Positions 43,467-53,047 of a stretch of 64,000 bases of DNA are shown piece by piece; the first letter of the stretch is position 1, and the number at the start of each line of letters is the position of its first letter. Source of the stretch: JABWAJ01 sp038323375 (GTDB lineage: Bacteria; Bacteroidota; Bacteroidia; Chitinophagales; Saprospiraceae). The translations under genes and the position numbers were made by a program. Location of the stretch: assembly GCA_038323375.1 (NCBI GenBank), contig JBBQGV010000021.1, positions 5,832 to 69,831 on the forward strand, in the 5' to 3' direction. A model generated the notes under the pieces. It had not been told where the DNA came from and made no database searches. It saw nothing but the letters and a program-made list of their open reading frames with translations.

Positions 43467-46400
43467 ATGAACTCCATTGCTTTTATTGACACCGAGATTG
43501 AGCTAAAGAGCGGAAAGGTTCTTGACATTGGAAGTGTCAAGGATAACGGCAATTCTTTTCATTCAAATTCCGTTGCTGACTTTATAAAATTCTTAACCGG
43601 CACAGCGTTTATTTGCGGACACAATATTTTAAATCACGATTTACTTTATATTCAGAAAGCGGTAACCGACGCCAAAATAGATTCAGGAAACATCATTGAC
43701 ACTTTATTTCTCTCTCCTCTTTTGTTTCCGACAAAGCCCTATCATGCTTTGCTCAAAGACGATAAACTGCAAACAACGGACACCAACAATCCGCTTAACG
43801 ATGCGATAAAAGCCAAAGACCTTTTCTTTGACGAAGTTTCTATTTTCAATCAAGCGGAAGAAAAATTAAAACAAATTTTCTATTTGCTATTAAACGATAA
43901 AAAAGAATTCCACTCCTTTTTTCGTTTCATCGCATACAAGAGCAGCGAATCGGATCTTAAAAAAGTAATCAGAGAAAAATTTCAATCTCTAATTTGCGAA
44001 AATGCAAACTTGACTAAAATAATTTCTGAACACCCAATTGAATTAGCTTATTGCTTAGCACTCATAAATTGCAACAACCGTTATTCAATAACACCGCCGT
44101 GGGTTTTAAAAAACTATCCTAAAGTTGAACGAATCATGTTTCTGCTAAGAAACAATCCTTGCTTGATGGGGTGCGTGTATTGCAATCAGGCATTAGACAT
44201 ACACAGGGGATTGAAAAATTATTTCGGCTTTGACAAATATAGAAGTTTTGCAGGTGAACCATTGCAAGCGAACGCCGTTCAGGCAGCGGTTGACAGCAAA
44301 TCAATTTTGGCAGTGTTTCCAACAGGCGGAGGCAAATCAATCACATTCCAGGTTCCAGCTTTAATGAGTGGAGAAAACGCCAAAGGTTTGACCGTTGTAA
44401 TTTCCCCATTACAATCTTTGATGAAAGACCAGGTTGACAATCTTGAAAGAATTGGAATCACAGATGCCGTTACCATAAATGGTTTGCTTGACCCGATTGA
44501 AAGAGCAAAATCAATTCAAAGAGTTCAGGATGGATTGGCATCCATTCTTTATATCTCGCCCGAATCTTTGCGTTCAAAGACAACAGAAAAATTATTATTA
44601 GGTAGGAAAGTTGTTCGCTTTGTAATTGATGAAGCGCACTGCTTTTCATCGTGGGGACAAGATTTTAGAGTTGATTATTTATACATTGGTGATTTTATTA
44701 AATCGCTTCAAGAAAATAAAAATCTTGAGGAACAAATTCCGGTTTCGTGTTTTACAGCAACAGCGAAACAAAAAGTGATTGAAGATATTTGTGCGTACTT
44801 CAAGGAAAAGTTAGGAATCAAGTTGGAAATTTTTCCTTCCAAAGCGTCAAGAACAAATCTGCATTACAAAGTTTTTGAAAAGGGAGACGATGAAGATAAG
44901 TATAACGCTGTTAGAGATTTGATTGAAGAAAAAAATTGCCCGACTATCATTTATGTTTCAAGAACAAAAAGAGCAACAGAACTTGCAACCCGATTGAGTG
45001 AAGATGGATTTAATGCCAGCGCATTTCATGGCAAAATGGAAAGTCAGGAAAAAACAGAAAATCAAAATGCTTTCATTGCAGGTGATGTTCAGATAATGGT
45101 TGCGACTTCTGCTTTCGGAATGGGCGTTGACAAGAAAGATGTTGGAATGGTCATTCACTATGAGATTTCCGATTCACTTGAAAACTATGTTCAGGAAGCA
45201 GGCAGAGCAGGACGAGATGAAAATATAACAGCCGACTGCTATGTTTTATTTAACGAGGAAGATTTGGGAAAGCATTTCATTTTGCTAAACCAAACAAAAC
45301 TCAATAGACAGGAGATACAGCAAATTTGGAAGGCCATAAAATTCATTACCAAATTCAAATCAAGTGTTCAAAAATCTGCTTTAGAAATTGCAAGACAAGC
45401 AGGTTGGGACGACAACTTAAAAGAAGTTGAAACGAGAGTAACAACTGCCATTGCAGCATTGGAAGAAGCGGGCTATTTGAAGCGGAAGCAAAATATGCCG
45501 AGAATTTTTGCCAATAGTATTCTTTCAAAAAATACACAAGAAGCAGTAGACAAAATAATGCATTCTCAAAAATTTAGTGAGGAGGAAAAAATTACAGCAA
45601 CAAGAATTATCAAAACGCTGTTTTCAAGTAAGAGTAGAAAGCATTCAAATCAAGACGAGGCAGAGTCAAGGGTTGATTATATCTCCGACAACTTAGGAAT
45701 TGAAATTAGGAATGTGATTTCAGTAGTGAATCTTTTGCGCGACGAAAAAATTTTAGCTGATGCAAAAGATTTAACTGCATTTATCAAAAAAGGAGTGAGT
45801 AAAAAAAGTTCACTTGATATTGCTGAATCCTACAGACTAATTGAAAATTTCCTTTGCCCGTTGTTTGAAGAACAAGAAAAAACCTTTCACATCAAAGAAC
45901 TCAATGAACAAGCGGAAGAGAATGGATGCAAAGATGTCACGCCAAACAAAATAAAAAACCTTTTAAACTTTTGGGCAATTAAGAATTGGATTAAGCGGTA
46001 CAACAAGGATTATAACAAAAATCATATTGTAGCAATAAGTTGTCAGCCCAAAGAAGAATTAAAAGAAAGATTAGAGAAGCGACACCTCTTATCAGAATTT
46101 ATTGTTGGCTACTTGTATGAAAAGAGCACCACCATTAAGGAAGAAGGAGAACCTGAAAAAGATGAAGTGATGGTTGAATTTTCTGTGCTTGAATTACAAG
46201 AAGCATTTAGTAAACAGCTCCAATTGTTTGAAGTCAAAGCAACTATTGAGGATGTTGAGGACACTTTGTTTTATCTTTCAAGAATTGAAGCGATAAAAAT
46301 TGAAGGCGGCTTTCTTGTAGTTTACAACAGACTCACTATTGACAAGATTGAACAAAATCCGAGAGTTCAATACAAGGAACACGATTATCAGAAGCTAAGT

Positions 46401-48284
46401 GATTATTACGACCACAAGGTTCAGCAAATTCATATCGTCGGTGAGTATGCAAAGAAGATGATTGATGATTACACTGGAGCATTGACTTTTGTTGACGACT
46501 ATTTTCAATTGAATTTCCCTTCGTTCCTAAGTAAATATTTTAAAGGCAGCAGAGCGTCAGAAATAAAAAGAAACATCACCCCTCAAAAATACAAGCAACT
46601 TTTTGATTCGTTATCCGATGTTCAACGAAGAATAATTGACGACAAAAATTCCCAATACATTGTGGTTGCAGCAGGGCCAGGAAGTGGAAAGACAAAAGTT
46701 TTAGTTCACAAATTAGCTTCCTTGCTTTTGATGGAAGATGTAAAACATGAGCAATTACTCATGGTAACATTTTCAAGAGCAGCAGCCACAGAATTTAAAA
46801 AGAGGTTGATTGAACTAATTGGAAACGCTGCCAACTTCATTGACATAAAAACTTTTCACTCCTATTGCTTTGACCTGTTAGGCAAAGTCGGAACCCTTGA
46901 TAAAGCAGATGCAATTATAAAATCAACAGTTGAAAAAATTAGAAACAACGAAGTTGAGATTAGCAGAATTACAAAAACAGTTTTGGTAATTGATGAAGCA
47001 CAAGATATGGACAGGGATGAATTTGAGTTGATAAAAGTGCTAATGGAAAAGAACGAAGAGATGAGGGTGATTGCAGTTGGTGATGATGACCAGAATATTT
47101 ACGAATGGCGTGGAGCAGATTCAAAATACTTGTTGAGTTTTATTACAGAGAAAAAAGCAGTCAAATATGAACTTATAACCAATTACAGGAGCAAAAGGAA
47201 TTTGGTTTCTTTCACTAATCAGTTTGTAAAGACAATCGCAAGACGACTAAAAGAAATTCCGGTTGAAGCAAAACAAACCGACAATGGAAAAATTAAAATT
47301 GTTCATTACAAGAATGGCAATCTTATCACGCCGTTAATTAACGACATACTTTCTACCGGATTAGCAGGAACAACTTGCGTTCTTACACACACAAACGAAG
47401 AAGCGTTTCAGGTTGCAGGGCTTTTGACAAAGAAAGGATTGCAAGCTAAGTTGATTCAATCCAATGATGGTTTTAGTTTGTATAATCTTGCAGAAATTCG
47501 ATTCTTTTTAAATGAATTAAAATTAAGCGAAGATGTATTTACAATCAGTGATGATGTTTGGGGAAACGCTAAAAGGAAAGTGATTGACAGATACAAGCAA
47601 AGTTCAAAGTTTGAAATCTGCAACAACCTCATTAAAGATTTTGAGGCAACAAACACAAAGAAGAAATACAAATCCGACTTTGAAGTTTTTATCCGAGAAT
47701 CAAAACTTGAAGATTTCTTAAATGAAAATGGAGAAACAATTTTTGTTTCAACTATTCACAAAGCAAAAGGAAAAGAGTTTGACAATGTTTTTCTAATGCT
47801 TGAAAACTTTGATGCAACAAAAGATGAAAAAAAACGACAATTATATGTTGCCATGACACGGGCAAAACAAAAACTAATCATTCACTTGAATGGAAATTAT
47901 CTTGACAGGTTAATGACAGAAGAATTAGAGCGCGTAGAAAATAACAACACTTTTGAACTACCAAGCGGATTAGCATTACATCTTTCTCACAAGGATTTAC
48001 ACTTAGGATATTTTGAATTCATACAGAAACGGGTTAACGCATTGACAAGCGGTGATTCAATTACTATTTCAGATGAAGGATGCAAAAATGAAAAAGGAGA
48101 GTTGGTTTTAAAATTTTCAAAGAAATTTGCTAATAGATTAGAAGAAATAAAGAAAAGTGGTTTTGAGTTGAAGGAAGCAAAAGTGAATTTCATTGTTCAC
48201 TGGAAAGCCGAAGACAAAGAACAAGAAGTAAAAATTGTTTTACCCGAATTACAATTTGAAAAAACAATAAGGAACGAAGAATGA
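43467..48284 (+). CDS. Exonuclease-RecQ helicase-UvrD helicase fusion protein
   Basis: A 1,605-aa protein combining three activities. Residues 1-~130 resemble a DEDD exonuclease: FIDTE with Asp8/Glu10, GHNILNHD, and NDAIKAKDLF (the usual last His is replaced). A CxxxxxxCxxC segment follows near 231-240. A RecQ-type superfamily 2 helicase spans ~260-625: Walker A TGGGKS with Lys290, DEAH at 388-391, QEAGRAGRDE near 577. Winged-helix-like linkers span ~630-1030. A UvrD/PcrA superfamily 1A helicase spans ~1035-1475: GPGSGKT with Lys1075, DEAQD at 1176-1180, GDDDQNIYEWRGA near 1206, HKAKGKEFDNVF and YVAMTRAKQ. The gene is strikingly AT-rich (46921-46980 is 17/60 GC; 51001-51060 in glnA is 34/60), pointing to transfer. 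Repair or anti-invader roles are both possible. Confidence 0.88.
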   Translation: MNSIAFIDTEIELKSGKVLDIGSVKDNGNSFHSNSVADFIKFLTGTAFICGHNILNHDLLYIQKAVTDAKIDSGNIIDTLFLSPLLFPTKPYHALLKDDKLQTTDTNNPLNDAIKAKDLFFDEVSIFNQAEEKLKQIFYLLLNDKKEFHSFFRFIAYKSSESDLKKVIREKFQSLICENANLTKIISEHPIELAYCLALINCNNRYSITPPWVLKNYPKVERIMFLLRNNPCLMGCVYCNQALDIHRGLKNYFGFDKYRSFAGEPLQANAVQAAVDSKSILAVFPTGGGKSITFQVPALMSGENAKGLTVVISPLQSLMKDQVDNLERIGITDAVTINGLLDPIERAKSIQRVQDGLASILYISPESLRSKTTEKLLLGRKVVRFVIDEAHCFSSWGQDFRVDYLYIGDFIKSLQENKNLEEQIPVSCFTATAKQKVIEDICAYFKEKLGIKLEIFPSKASRTNLHYKVFEKGDDEDKYNAVRDLIEEKNCPTIIYVSRTKRATELATRLSEDGFNASAFHGKMESQEKTENQNAFIAGDVQIMVATSAFGMGVDKKDVGMVIHYEISDSLENYVQEAGRAGRDENITADCYVLFNEEDLGKHFILLNQTKLNRQEIQQIWKAIKFITKFKSSVQKSALEIARQAGWDDNLKEVETRVTTAIAALEEAGYLKRKQNMPRIFANSILSKNTQEAVDKIMHSQKFSEEEKITATRIIKTLFSSKSRKHSNQDEAESRVDYISDNLGIEIRNVISVVNLLRDEKILADAKDLTAFIKKGVSKKSSLDIAESYRLIENFLCPLFEEQEKTFHIKELNEQAEENGCKDVTPNKIKNLLNFWAIKNWIKRYNKDYNKNHIVAISCQPKEELKERLEKRHLLSEFIVGYLYEKSTTIKEEGEPEKDEVMVEFSVLELQEAFSKQLQLFEVKATIEDVEDTLFYLSRIEAIKIEGGFLVVYNRLTIDKIEQNPRVQYKEHDYQKLSDYYDHKVQQIHIVGEYAKKMIDDYTGALTFVDDYFQLNFPSFLSKYFKGSRASEIKRNITPQKYKQLFDSLSDVQRRIIDDKNSQYIVVAAGPGSGKTKVLVHKLASLLLMEDVKHEQLLMVTFSRAAATEFKKRLIELIGNAANFIDIKTFHSYCFDLLGKVGTLDKADAIIKSTVEKIRNNEVEISRITKTVLVIDEAQDMDRDEFELIKVLMEKNEEMRVIAVGDDDQNIYEWRGADSKYLLSFITEKKAVKYELITNYRSKRNLVSFTNQFVKTIARRLKEIPVEAKQTDNGKIKIVHYKNGNLITPLINDILSTGLAGTTCVLTHTNEEAFQVAGLLTKKGLQAKLIQSNDGFSLYNLAEIRFFLNELKLSEDVFTISDDVWGNAKRKVIDRYKQSSKFEICNNLIKDFEATNTKKKYKSDFEVFIRESKLEDFLNENGETIFVSTIHKAKGKEFDNVFLMLENFDATKDEKKRQLYVAMTRAKQKLIIHLNGNYLDRLMTEELERVENNNTFELPSGLALHLSHKDLHLGYFEFIQKRVNALTSGDSITISDEGCKNEKGELVLKFSKKFANRLEEIKKSGFELKEAKVNFIVHWKAEDKEQEVKIVLPELQFEKTIRNEE

Positions 48285-48344
48285 AAAGCCAACGCACAAA
48301 AAATACACGCTTAAAAGTAGGCAACCGATGAACCCCATCAAGCC

Positions 48345-49895
48345 CTAAGCCTTTCTGCGCTTTTGGGCGAGTTCACTGAGCGTGCAGTTGGCCAGGTGGC
48401 TTTCGGCCCACATCGGGATGTCCAAATAAAGCGTCGCTTTGCGCTCGTAAGGGTTGGCGGCGAGTTTCAGGACTTGCCGGTGGAATTTGTCGAAGGCTGC
48501 ACGACTTTCCGAGGTCGGGACCCGGATCAGTTTTTTTACAAATTGCAGGGTGGCCTTTTGCAGCTTGCTGATGTCTTCCGAATTGCCAAAACTGCGGTGC
48601 AGGGATTCGGAAAGATAAGCAATCAGGTCGTAATTCCCCGATTCGTAGTGACAAAGCAGGTGCAGCAGGCGTGCATTGAAATGCAGGTCTTCCCGCAGGG
48701 AACCGCCCTTGAGGTGGATGATTTCATTCAGGTACTGGAGTGCTTTTTCAAAATTGCCGCACCCGAAATAGAGGTAGGCAATTTTGTAATAAAAAAGCAA
48801 CATCCGGTGAATATCAGAGAGTGCTTCGTATTGCGGTATGGTTTCCAGAATATGTGGCGCCAGGTTCAGGCCGGCTTCATAGTTGCCGGTGAGGTAAGCG
48901 TAGTTGAGTTTGGACAAGTGCAGGTACACAAAAGCCACCATACCCGAATTGGTGTTGAACAAATCGCGGTTGGCTTCCGAAAACTGCTCAAAAGCCTTCA
49001 GGTTGCGTTCAAAGGTGGGGAGGTCGCCCAAAAAATAAGCAGACATGAGTAAATAGTACAGCCCCCGCATGTAGAGGTCGGGGTCTTTGTCCTTCATTTG
49101 CGGATAAGTCTCGAACAGCTCTACCCACAACCCGGTGTAGTGTCGGCACGCCTGAAAATCGAGCAAAACATAGTTGTACCACAAATACGATTGGTAGAGG
49201 TTGATGCGCTCAAAAAAGGTCAGTTTTTCCGTATTCAGTTCGCCGGGGAGGTTGGCTTCGAAAAAGGCGCGCACCGCTTGGGATTCGCGGTCGTTTTTGG
49301 CGTGGCCAAACTGGATGTACCAGCCTTGCACGGAGATGTTGAAATTTGAAAGTTTGCTGGCGGTGAGGGTGATTTGGCTGCGCCGCAGCGACTCCTCCAG
49401 CAGGTCTTCCATTTTATTTTTGACCTGGCGGCTCCGGGTAATGTGCCGCGCTTCGATCAACTTTTGAAATTCGAGAATTTCGAGGTGCAAAATGTCCTGG
49501 TGGTGGTCGAGCGCAATGCGTTTGATGCGTTCGAGCAGTTTCAGGGCCTGCATATACATGCCTTTGCCGTATAAAATGCGCGCAAAGTCAATTTGCTCGC
49601 GGATCTCAATGTCTATATTTTTTTGAATATAAATGAGGCGCAGGCTGATGAGCAATTGTTTGTAAAGGTGCCGTTTCAGATTGGGCAACTGCGCCTTTTC
49701 TACACCGCCCTGTAATTTTTTCAGGAGCAGGGGTTCATCATAGTCGCTCAGCTTGTCCAAAACATCAAATAATTGCAGGAACTTGGTGTCGCTGCCGCTC
49801 TCCAAACGGGTGGCATAGAGGCGAAAATTGCGCTTTTCCGACTTGGTAAGCGACTTTACCAGCATAAATAACTGATCTTTTTGCGTGTTGAGCAT
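48345..49895 (-). CDS. Alpha-helical repeat (TPR-like) protein, unknown function
   Basis: A 516-aa soluble protein with no signal peptide or membrane helix. The N-terminus MLNTQKDQLFMLVKSLTKSE is followed by KRNFRLYATRLESGSDTKFL. The rest is paired helices with TPR-like spacing: GKGMYMQALKLLERIKRIAL, YFGCGNFEKALQYLNEII, YLTGNYEAGLNLAPHILE. Very rich in Leu, Tyr and Phe. Proteins of this type are common in Saprospiria-like genomes without assigned function; a scaffold role is inferred from the fold only. It ends about 60 bp after the AT-rich fusion gene, convergent to it. Confidence 0.72.
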   Translation of the reverse strand: MLNTQKDQLFMLVKSLTKSEKRNFRLYATRLESGSDTKFLQLFDVLDKLSDYDEPLLLKKLQGGVEKAQLPNLKRHLYKQLLISLRLIYIQKNIDIEIREQIDFARILYGKGMYMQALKLLERIKRIALDHHQDILHLEILEFQKLIEARHITRSRQVKNKMEDLLEESLRRSQITLTASKLSNFNISVQGWYIQFGHAKNDRESQAVRAFFEANLPGELNTEKLTFFERINLYQSYLWYNYVLLDFQACRHYTGLWVELFETYPQMKDKDPDLYMRGLYYLLMSAYFLGDLPTFERNLKAFEQFSEANRDLFNTNSGMVAFVYLHLSKLNYAYLTGNYEAGLNLAPHILETIPQYEALSDIHRMLLFYYKIAYLYFGCGNFEKALQYLNEIIHLKGGSLREDLHFNARLLHLLCHYESGNYDLIAYLSESLHRSFGNSEDISKLQKATLQFVKKLIRVPTSESRAAFDKFHRQVLKLAANPYERKATLYLDIPMWAESHLANCTLSELAQKRRKA

Positions 49896-50309
49896 AACAA
49901 AAAAAGAACAATCAAGTAATTGATTTATAATTATTTAGCTGGCTTGGTTGCCGCATTGGGCATAACATAGCGCTTGAAAATTGAGTGGTAGACAAAGCTT
50001 TTGTCAACGTAAATTTGAGTCGTTTTTAAGCTCTATCCTCTTTGCAATTCAAAATCTTTCGAGGTTCGCTTTAGCTACCTTTCGAGAGCCGGTGTCTCAT
50101 AAAAGGCAGATATTTTGAAAATCCTTCGATTTGATCGTCAAATTACAAAAAAACTGGTCAATTTCAAAGGTAATCAAAACTAAGTTGCCCCTTGCCTCTT
50201 GGGACAGCCGCTTTCGGCAGATTTTTTTTGCATCAGCAAATGTAATCAAAAGCGAATTACAGCATTGCGTTCAAACAACTTTTAGTCACAAATAAAATAG
50301 CTTATTCCG
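49896..50309. other. 414-bp intergenic region upstream of glnA
   Basis: Separates the divergent helical-repeat gene and glnA. Apart from the IS-end-like element at 50091-50209 no feature is clear. The A/T-rich 100 bp before glnA probably holds its promoter, but no convincing TAnnTTTG with -33 element was seen. Confidence 0.45.
50091..50209. repeat. IS-end-like element related to 13005-13073
   Basis: Begins GGTGTCTCATAAAAGGCA and ends CCTTGCCTCTTGGGACAGCC. In minus orientation the 13005-13073 element begins GGCTGTCTCATAAGAAGC and ends TTTGCCTCTTGAGACAGCC. The ends are thus shared and the ~80-bp core is different, as for non-autonomous elements of one family. Confidence 0.4.
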
Positions 50310-51323
50310 ATGGCAAAATTCAAATTCGAGTACATCTGGTTGGACGGCTACAAGCCGGATCCGAGTCTCAGAAGTAAGACTAAGGTGTTGGAGTTTGATT
50401 CCTACAATGGTAATGTAGACGCATTGCCGGAATGGTCTTTCGATGGCAGCTCTACGCAGCAGGCCGAAGGCCGTTCGTCCGACTGCCTGCTCAAGCCGGT
50501 AGCGGTTTATCCAGACGCGGGTCGTACGAATGCGTGGCTCGTTGTTTGCGAAGTCCTCAACCCGGATGGTACGCCGCACGAAAGCAATACCCGCGCATTG
50601 ATTCAGGACGATAGCCCTGATTTCTGGTTCGGATTCGAGCAGGAATATGTGTTGGAAGAAAACGGCATGCCGATGGGCTTTCCTGAAAAAGGCTACCCTG
50701 GCCCGCAAGGTCCTTACTACTGCGCAGTTGGCGCAGGCAAAGTTTCTGGTCGCGACATCGTGGAAGAACACCTCGACCTCTGCCTCAGCGCAGGGTTGGG
50801 CATCACGGGCATCAACGCAGAAGTCCTGCTTGGCCAGTGGGAATACCAGTGCTTTGGCAAAGGCGCCAAAAAAGCATCTGACGACCTTATCTTGTCCCGC
50901 TACCTGTTGCACCGCGTAACGGAGCAATACGACGTGGTGGTCAACATCCACCCGAAACCGCTGAAAGGCGACTGGAATGGTTCGGGCATGCACACGAACT
51001 TCTCGAACAGCGAAATGCGCGACGAAGGCGGTCAAGCCCTGTTTGAAGCGATCTGCGAGTCTTTCCGCCCGGTACACAAAGATCACATCGCGGTATATGG
51101 CTCCGCCAACGACCAACGCCTGACGGGTCAGCACGAAACGCAGTCCATCCATCAGTTCAGCTACGGCGTCAGCGACCGCGGTTCCTCTATCCGGATTCCG
51201 GTATCTACGGCACAAACCTGGAAAGGTTATCTTGAAGATCGCCGTCCGGCTTCCAATGCAGATCCATATTTGGTAACATCACGGATCATTAAGACCGTTA
51301 ATACCGCTCTAGTTCCTGCATAG
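50310..51323 (+). CDS. glnA: Glutamine synthetase, type II (eukaryote-like)
   Basis: A 337-aa GSII enzyme: glutamate + ammonia + ATP to glutamine. Motifs: EYIWLDGY, LPEWSFDGSSTQQAEG (beta-grasp domain), FWFGFEQEYVLEENG (metal-binding Glu residues), GPYYCAVGAG, GITGINAEVLLGQWEYQ, HPKPLKGDWNGSGMHTNFS, GSANDQRLTGQHETQS and the C-terminal RGSSIRIP. It is shorter than GSI (about 470 aa) and lacks the GSI adenylylation loop. It stands alone with a strong terminator 17 bp after its stop. Confidence 0.96.
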   Translation: MAKFKFEYIWLDGYKPDPSLRSKTKVLEFDSYNGNVDALPEWSFDGSSTQQAEGRSSDCLLKPVAVYPDAGRTNAWLVVCEVLNPDGTPHESNTRALIQDDSPDFWFGFEQEYVLEENGMPMGFPEKGYPGPQGPYYCAVGAGKVSGRDIVEEHLDLCLSAGLGITGINAEVLLGQWEYQCFGKGAKKASDDLILSRYLLHRVTEQYDVVVNIHPKPLKGDWNGSGMHTNFSNSEMRDEGGQALFEAICESFRPVHKDHIAVYGSANDQRLTGQHETQSIHQFSYGVSDRGSSIRIPVSTAQTWKGYLEDRRPASNADPYLVTSRIIKTVNTALVPA

Positions 51324-51339
51324 GAATATGCTATTATTT

Positions 51340-51374
51340 CCTGCCTCTTATTGTATAATTTGAGGCAGGTTTTT
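51340..51374 (+). terminator. Rho-independent terminator of glnA
   Basis: CCTGCCTC (51340-51347) pairs with GAGGCAGG (51362-51369) across a 14-nt AT-rich loop, followed by TTTTT; begins 17 bp after the glnA stop. Confidence 0.8.
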
Positions 51375-51390
51375 AGTAGTTTGTATCCGT

Positions 51391-51495
51391 CTTTAGCGTC
51401 CGATAGCTGCGTTATGTTTACCCCCAAAATCGGTCATTTACACGAGTGAAATCCCGTTTTTGGGGGTAAACATGCCTTGCTCTCGAACGCTAAAG
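51391..51495. repeat. Inverted-repeat element (family shared with 57911-58169)
   Basis: Outer arms CTTTAGCGT (51391-51399)/ACGCTAAAG (51487-51495) and a perfect 16-bp inner stem (51414-51429/51458-51473, ATGTTTACCCCCAAAA). The left flank GTCCGATAGCTG and the right flank CATGCCTTGCTCTCGAACGCT recur at both ends of the 57911-58169 element with a different core. No ORF. Confidence 0.55.
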
Positions 51496-51614
51496 AACAG
51501 ACACAGTAAGAAATAGACGAAAACTATTTAATCAGGTTTCTAGTTTGTATAAAACAAAAACAGGAGTCATCCCCATTGTGGTGAGATGGCTCCTGTTTTT
51601 TATTAGAAAACTGA

Positions 51615-51998
51615 TTACCGCACAATCACCAATTTCCCGCTTTGCGCACCTCCGGCATCCGTTCGGATCAGGTAATAGTACATCCCGGGCAGTAAATCGC
51701 CCCAATCGAATTGTTGCGGGCTGCCGGCGTAAAAGGTTTCGGTTTTCATCGCTCGCCCCTGCGCGCTGAGGCGCACGAGCCAGACATTGGGGTCGTTGAT
51801 GAAAGGCATGGCGTTGGGGAAGGTGTCCTGATACAGACCCGTAAATACTAAATCGCCGTCGGCTAATTCCACGCCATCCCAGAATCCCATGTCGTATATC
51901 GGCGAGCGGTAATCGTAAAGGGTTCGATCCCAGATGACTTCTCCACTGTCGGGATCGAGGCGGAATATCCAGCCGCCGATATGGGAGAAATTGCACAT
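51615..51998 (-). pseudogene. Truncated T9SS cargo (beta-propeller end plus broken sorting domain)
   Basis: 127 codons from an ATG at 51998, without a signal peptide. The N-terminal half (WIFRLDPDSGEVIWDRTLYD, VELADGDLVFTGLY, VWLVRLSAQG) resembles PQQ/beta-propeller blades. The C-terminal half (FDWGDLLPGMYYYLIRTDAG, SGKLVIVR) is the last part of a type A sorting domain whose first strands are missing. It looks like a deletion product of a larger secreted protein. Confidence 0.6.
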
Positions 51999-52038
51999 GA
52001 TTAAGGTAAAAGAACCAGCTTAGTTTGATACAGGACTC

Positions 52039-52413
52039 CTATTTGTCCGTAATGCGTAAGAGATAAATGCCCGGCGGGGAATCGCGGGTTTGCAAATCAT
52101 ACGAACCACTGTCGTCAAGCGCGATTTGTTTTAGAAGCACCCCGTTCAGGTTTGCTAAGTGTAGTTGTTTAGGCACCGTTATTCCGAAATTTTCCACAGG
52201 GTAACGTACCTGAACGGTCTCACTTGCCGGATTAGGTGCTACCTTGTATTCGGGCACGGACGTCTGTGACAGTGCCATTTGCGGCGTGTTAGGAGATTCT
52301 ATCAAAGGCAATTCCGCTTCTGCTTCATCTAATGGAAACCGCTCCTCTTTCAGCAATACCAGTAGAGAACGTGCATAACTGCGATAGGGTGATTCGCTAT
52401 AAGCGATGTCCAT
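52039..52413 (-). pseudogene. Truncated T9SS cargo: C-terminal stub with type A sorting domain
   Basis: 124 codons from ATG at 52413. They include EYKVAPNPASETVQVRYP and LHLANLNGVLLKQIALDDSG, ending PPGIYLLRITDK, a full type A sorting domain preceded by about 50 residues of cargo. The frame stays open upstream of the ATG (PDFATPLILMDIAYSESPYR) until a stop near 52449, inside the overlapping M43 fragment. Two unrelated cargo remnants thus appear to be joined at this point. No signal peptide, so not functional as read. Confidence 0.6.
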
Positions 52414-52975
52414 CAGAATTAAAGGAGTGGCAAAGTCCGGTGATATGCCCTATTTCGTGAATCAGTACTTTGGCCATATAAACAGCTCCTCCAAACCAGT
52501 CATCTTCGAAACCTGGTCCATTCTCCAGACGCTTGTGCCAGTTGTTTAGAAATAAGTGGTTGCAAAATATTCCTGTGCCACAAGCCCGGCCATCAAAATT
52601 AGTTGACACATCGCGTACAATAATGTGCACTACCTTTTTGCCGTATGGCAGTGCATCCGGGGCTGGGTCGGTTGTCCTGTACCAAATGCCGCCATACTTA
52701 TCTGCAGCGTTACCGGCTTCAGAATAAAGTTTGAAGCGGATGCGGCTGTCGCCGAGAAAGTCAGCAAATCCGAGGGGGTTGTCATTCAGGTTCGACATAA
52801 TTAAATTTGCTCTTTCGATCATGGCACGGGCAGCAAGATTGCCATTAGAATATGCGTAGCCGAGGCTTGGCGGTAGCGAGGGTGACAGCCCGTGGTGGGA
52901 TGGACAAGGAGAGCCGACAGACAGCCATCCGGTCAGGAAAGGGAGAGATCGCGGTTCAATATAAAACCGCAACAA
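52397..52975 (-). pseudogene. Fragment of an M43-type zinc metallopeptidase
   Basis: The frame encodes a zinc-protease active-site region, KVLIHEIGHITGLCHSF, fitting HExxHxxGxxH of M43/metzincin peptidases. It is preceded by typical M43 sequence (KKVVHIIVRDVSTNFDGRACG, GIFCNHLFLNNWH). The frame stops ten residues later without a Met-turn. Its N-terminal 40 residues look like non-coding sequence, so both ends are lost. The sorting-domain stub in another frame overlaps its 3' end. Confidence 0.65.
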
Positions 52976-53022
52976 ATGAGGTGCTAATGGGATGCCCTCC
53001 AGCGTTCGACGGTCGTTTGCTA

Positions 53023-53046
53023 AGCCCCCTTCGGGGGTTGGGGGCT
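53023..53046. repeat. AGCCCCC...GGGGGCT palindrome
   Basis: AGCCCCC (53023-53029) and GGGGGCT (53040-53046) enclose TTCGGGGGTT, immediately beyond the stop of the downstream-transcribed lipoprotein gene. It could terminate that minus-strand transcript. Sequences of this kind recur in Bacteroidota intergenic regions. Confidence 0.5.
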
Positions 53047-53047
53047 A

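Noticed and set aside
50286..51215. 309-codon frame antisense to glnA
   Set aside because: Shadow of GSII; Arg/Val/His-rich and without motifs.
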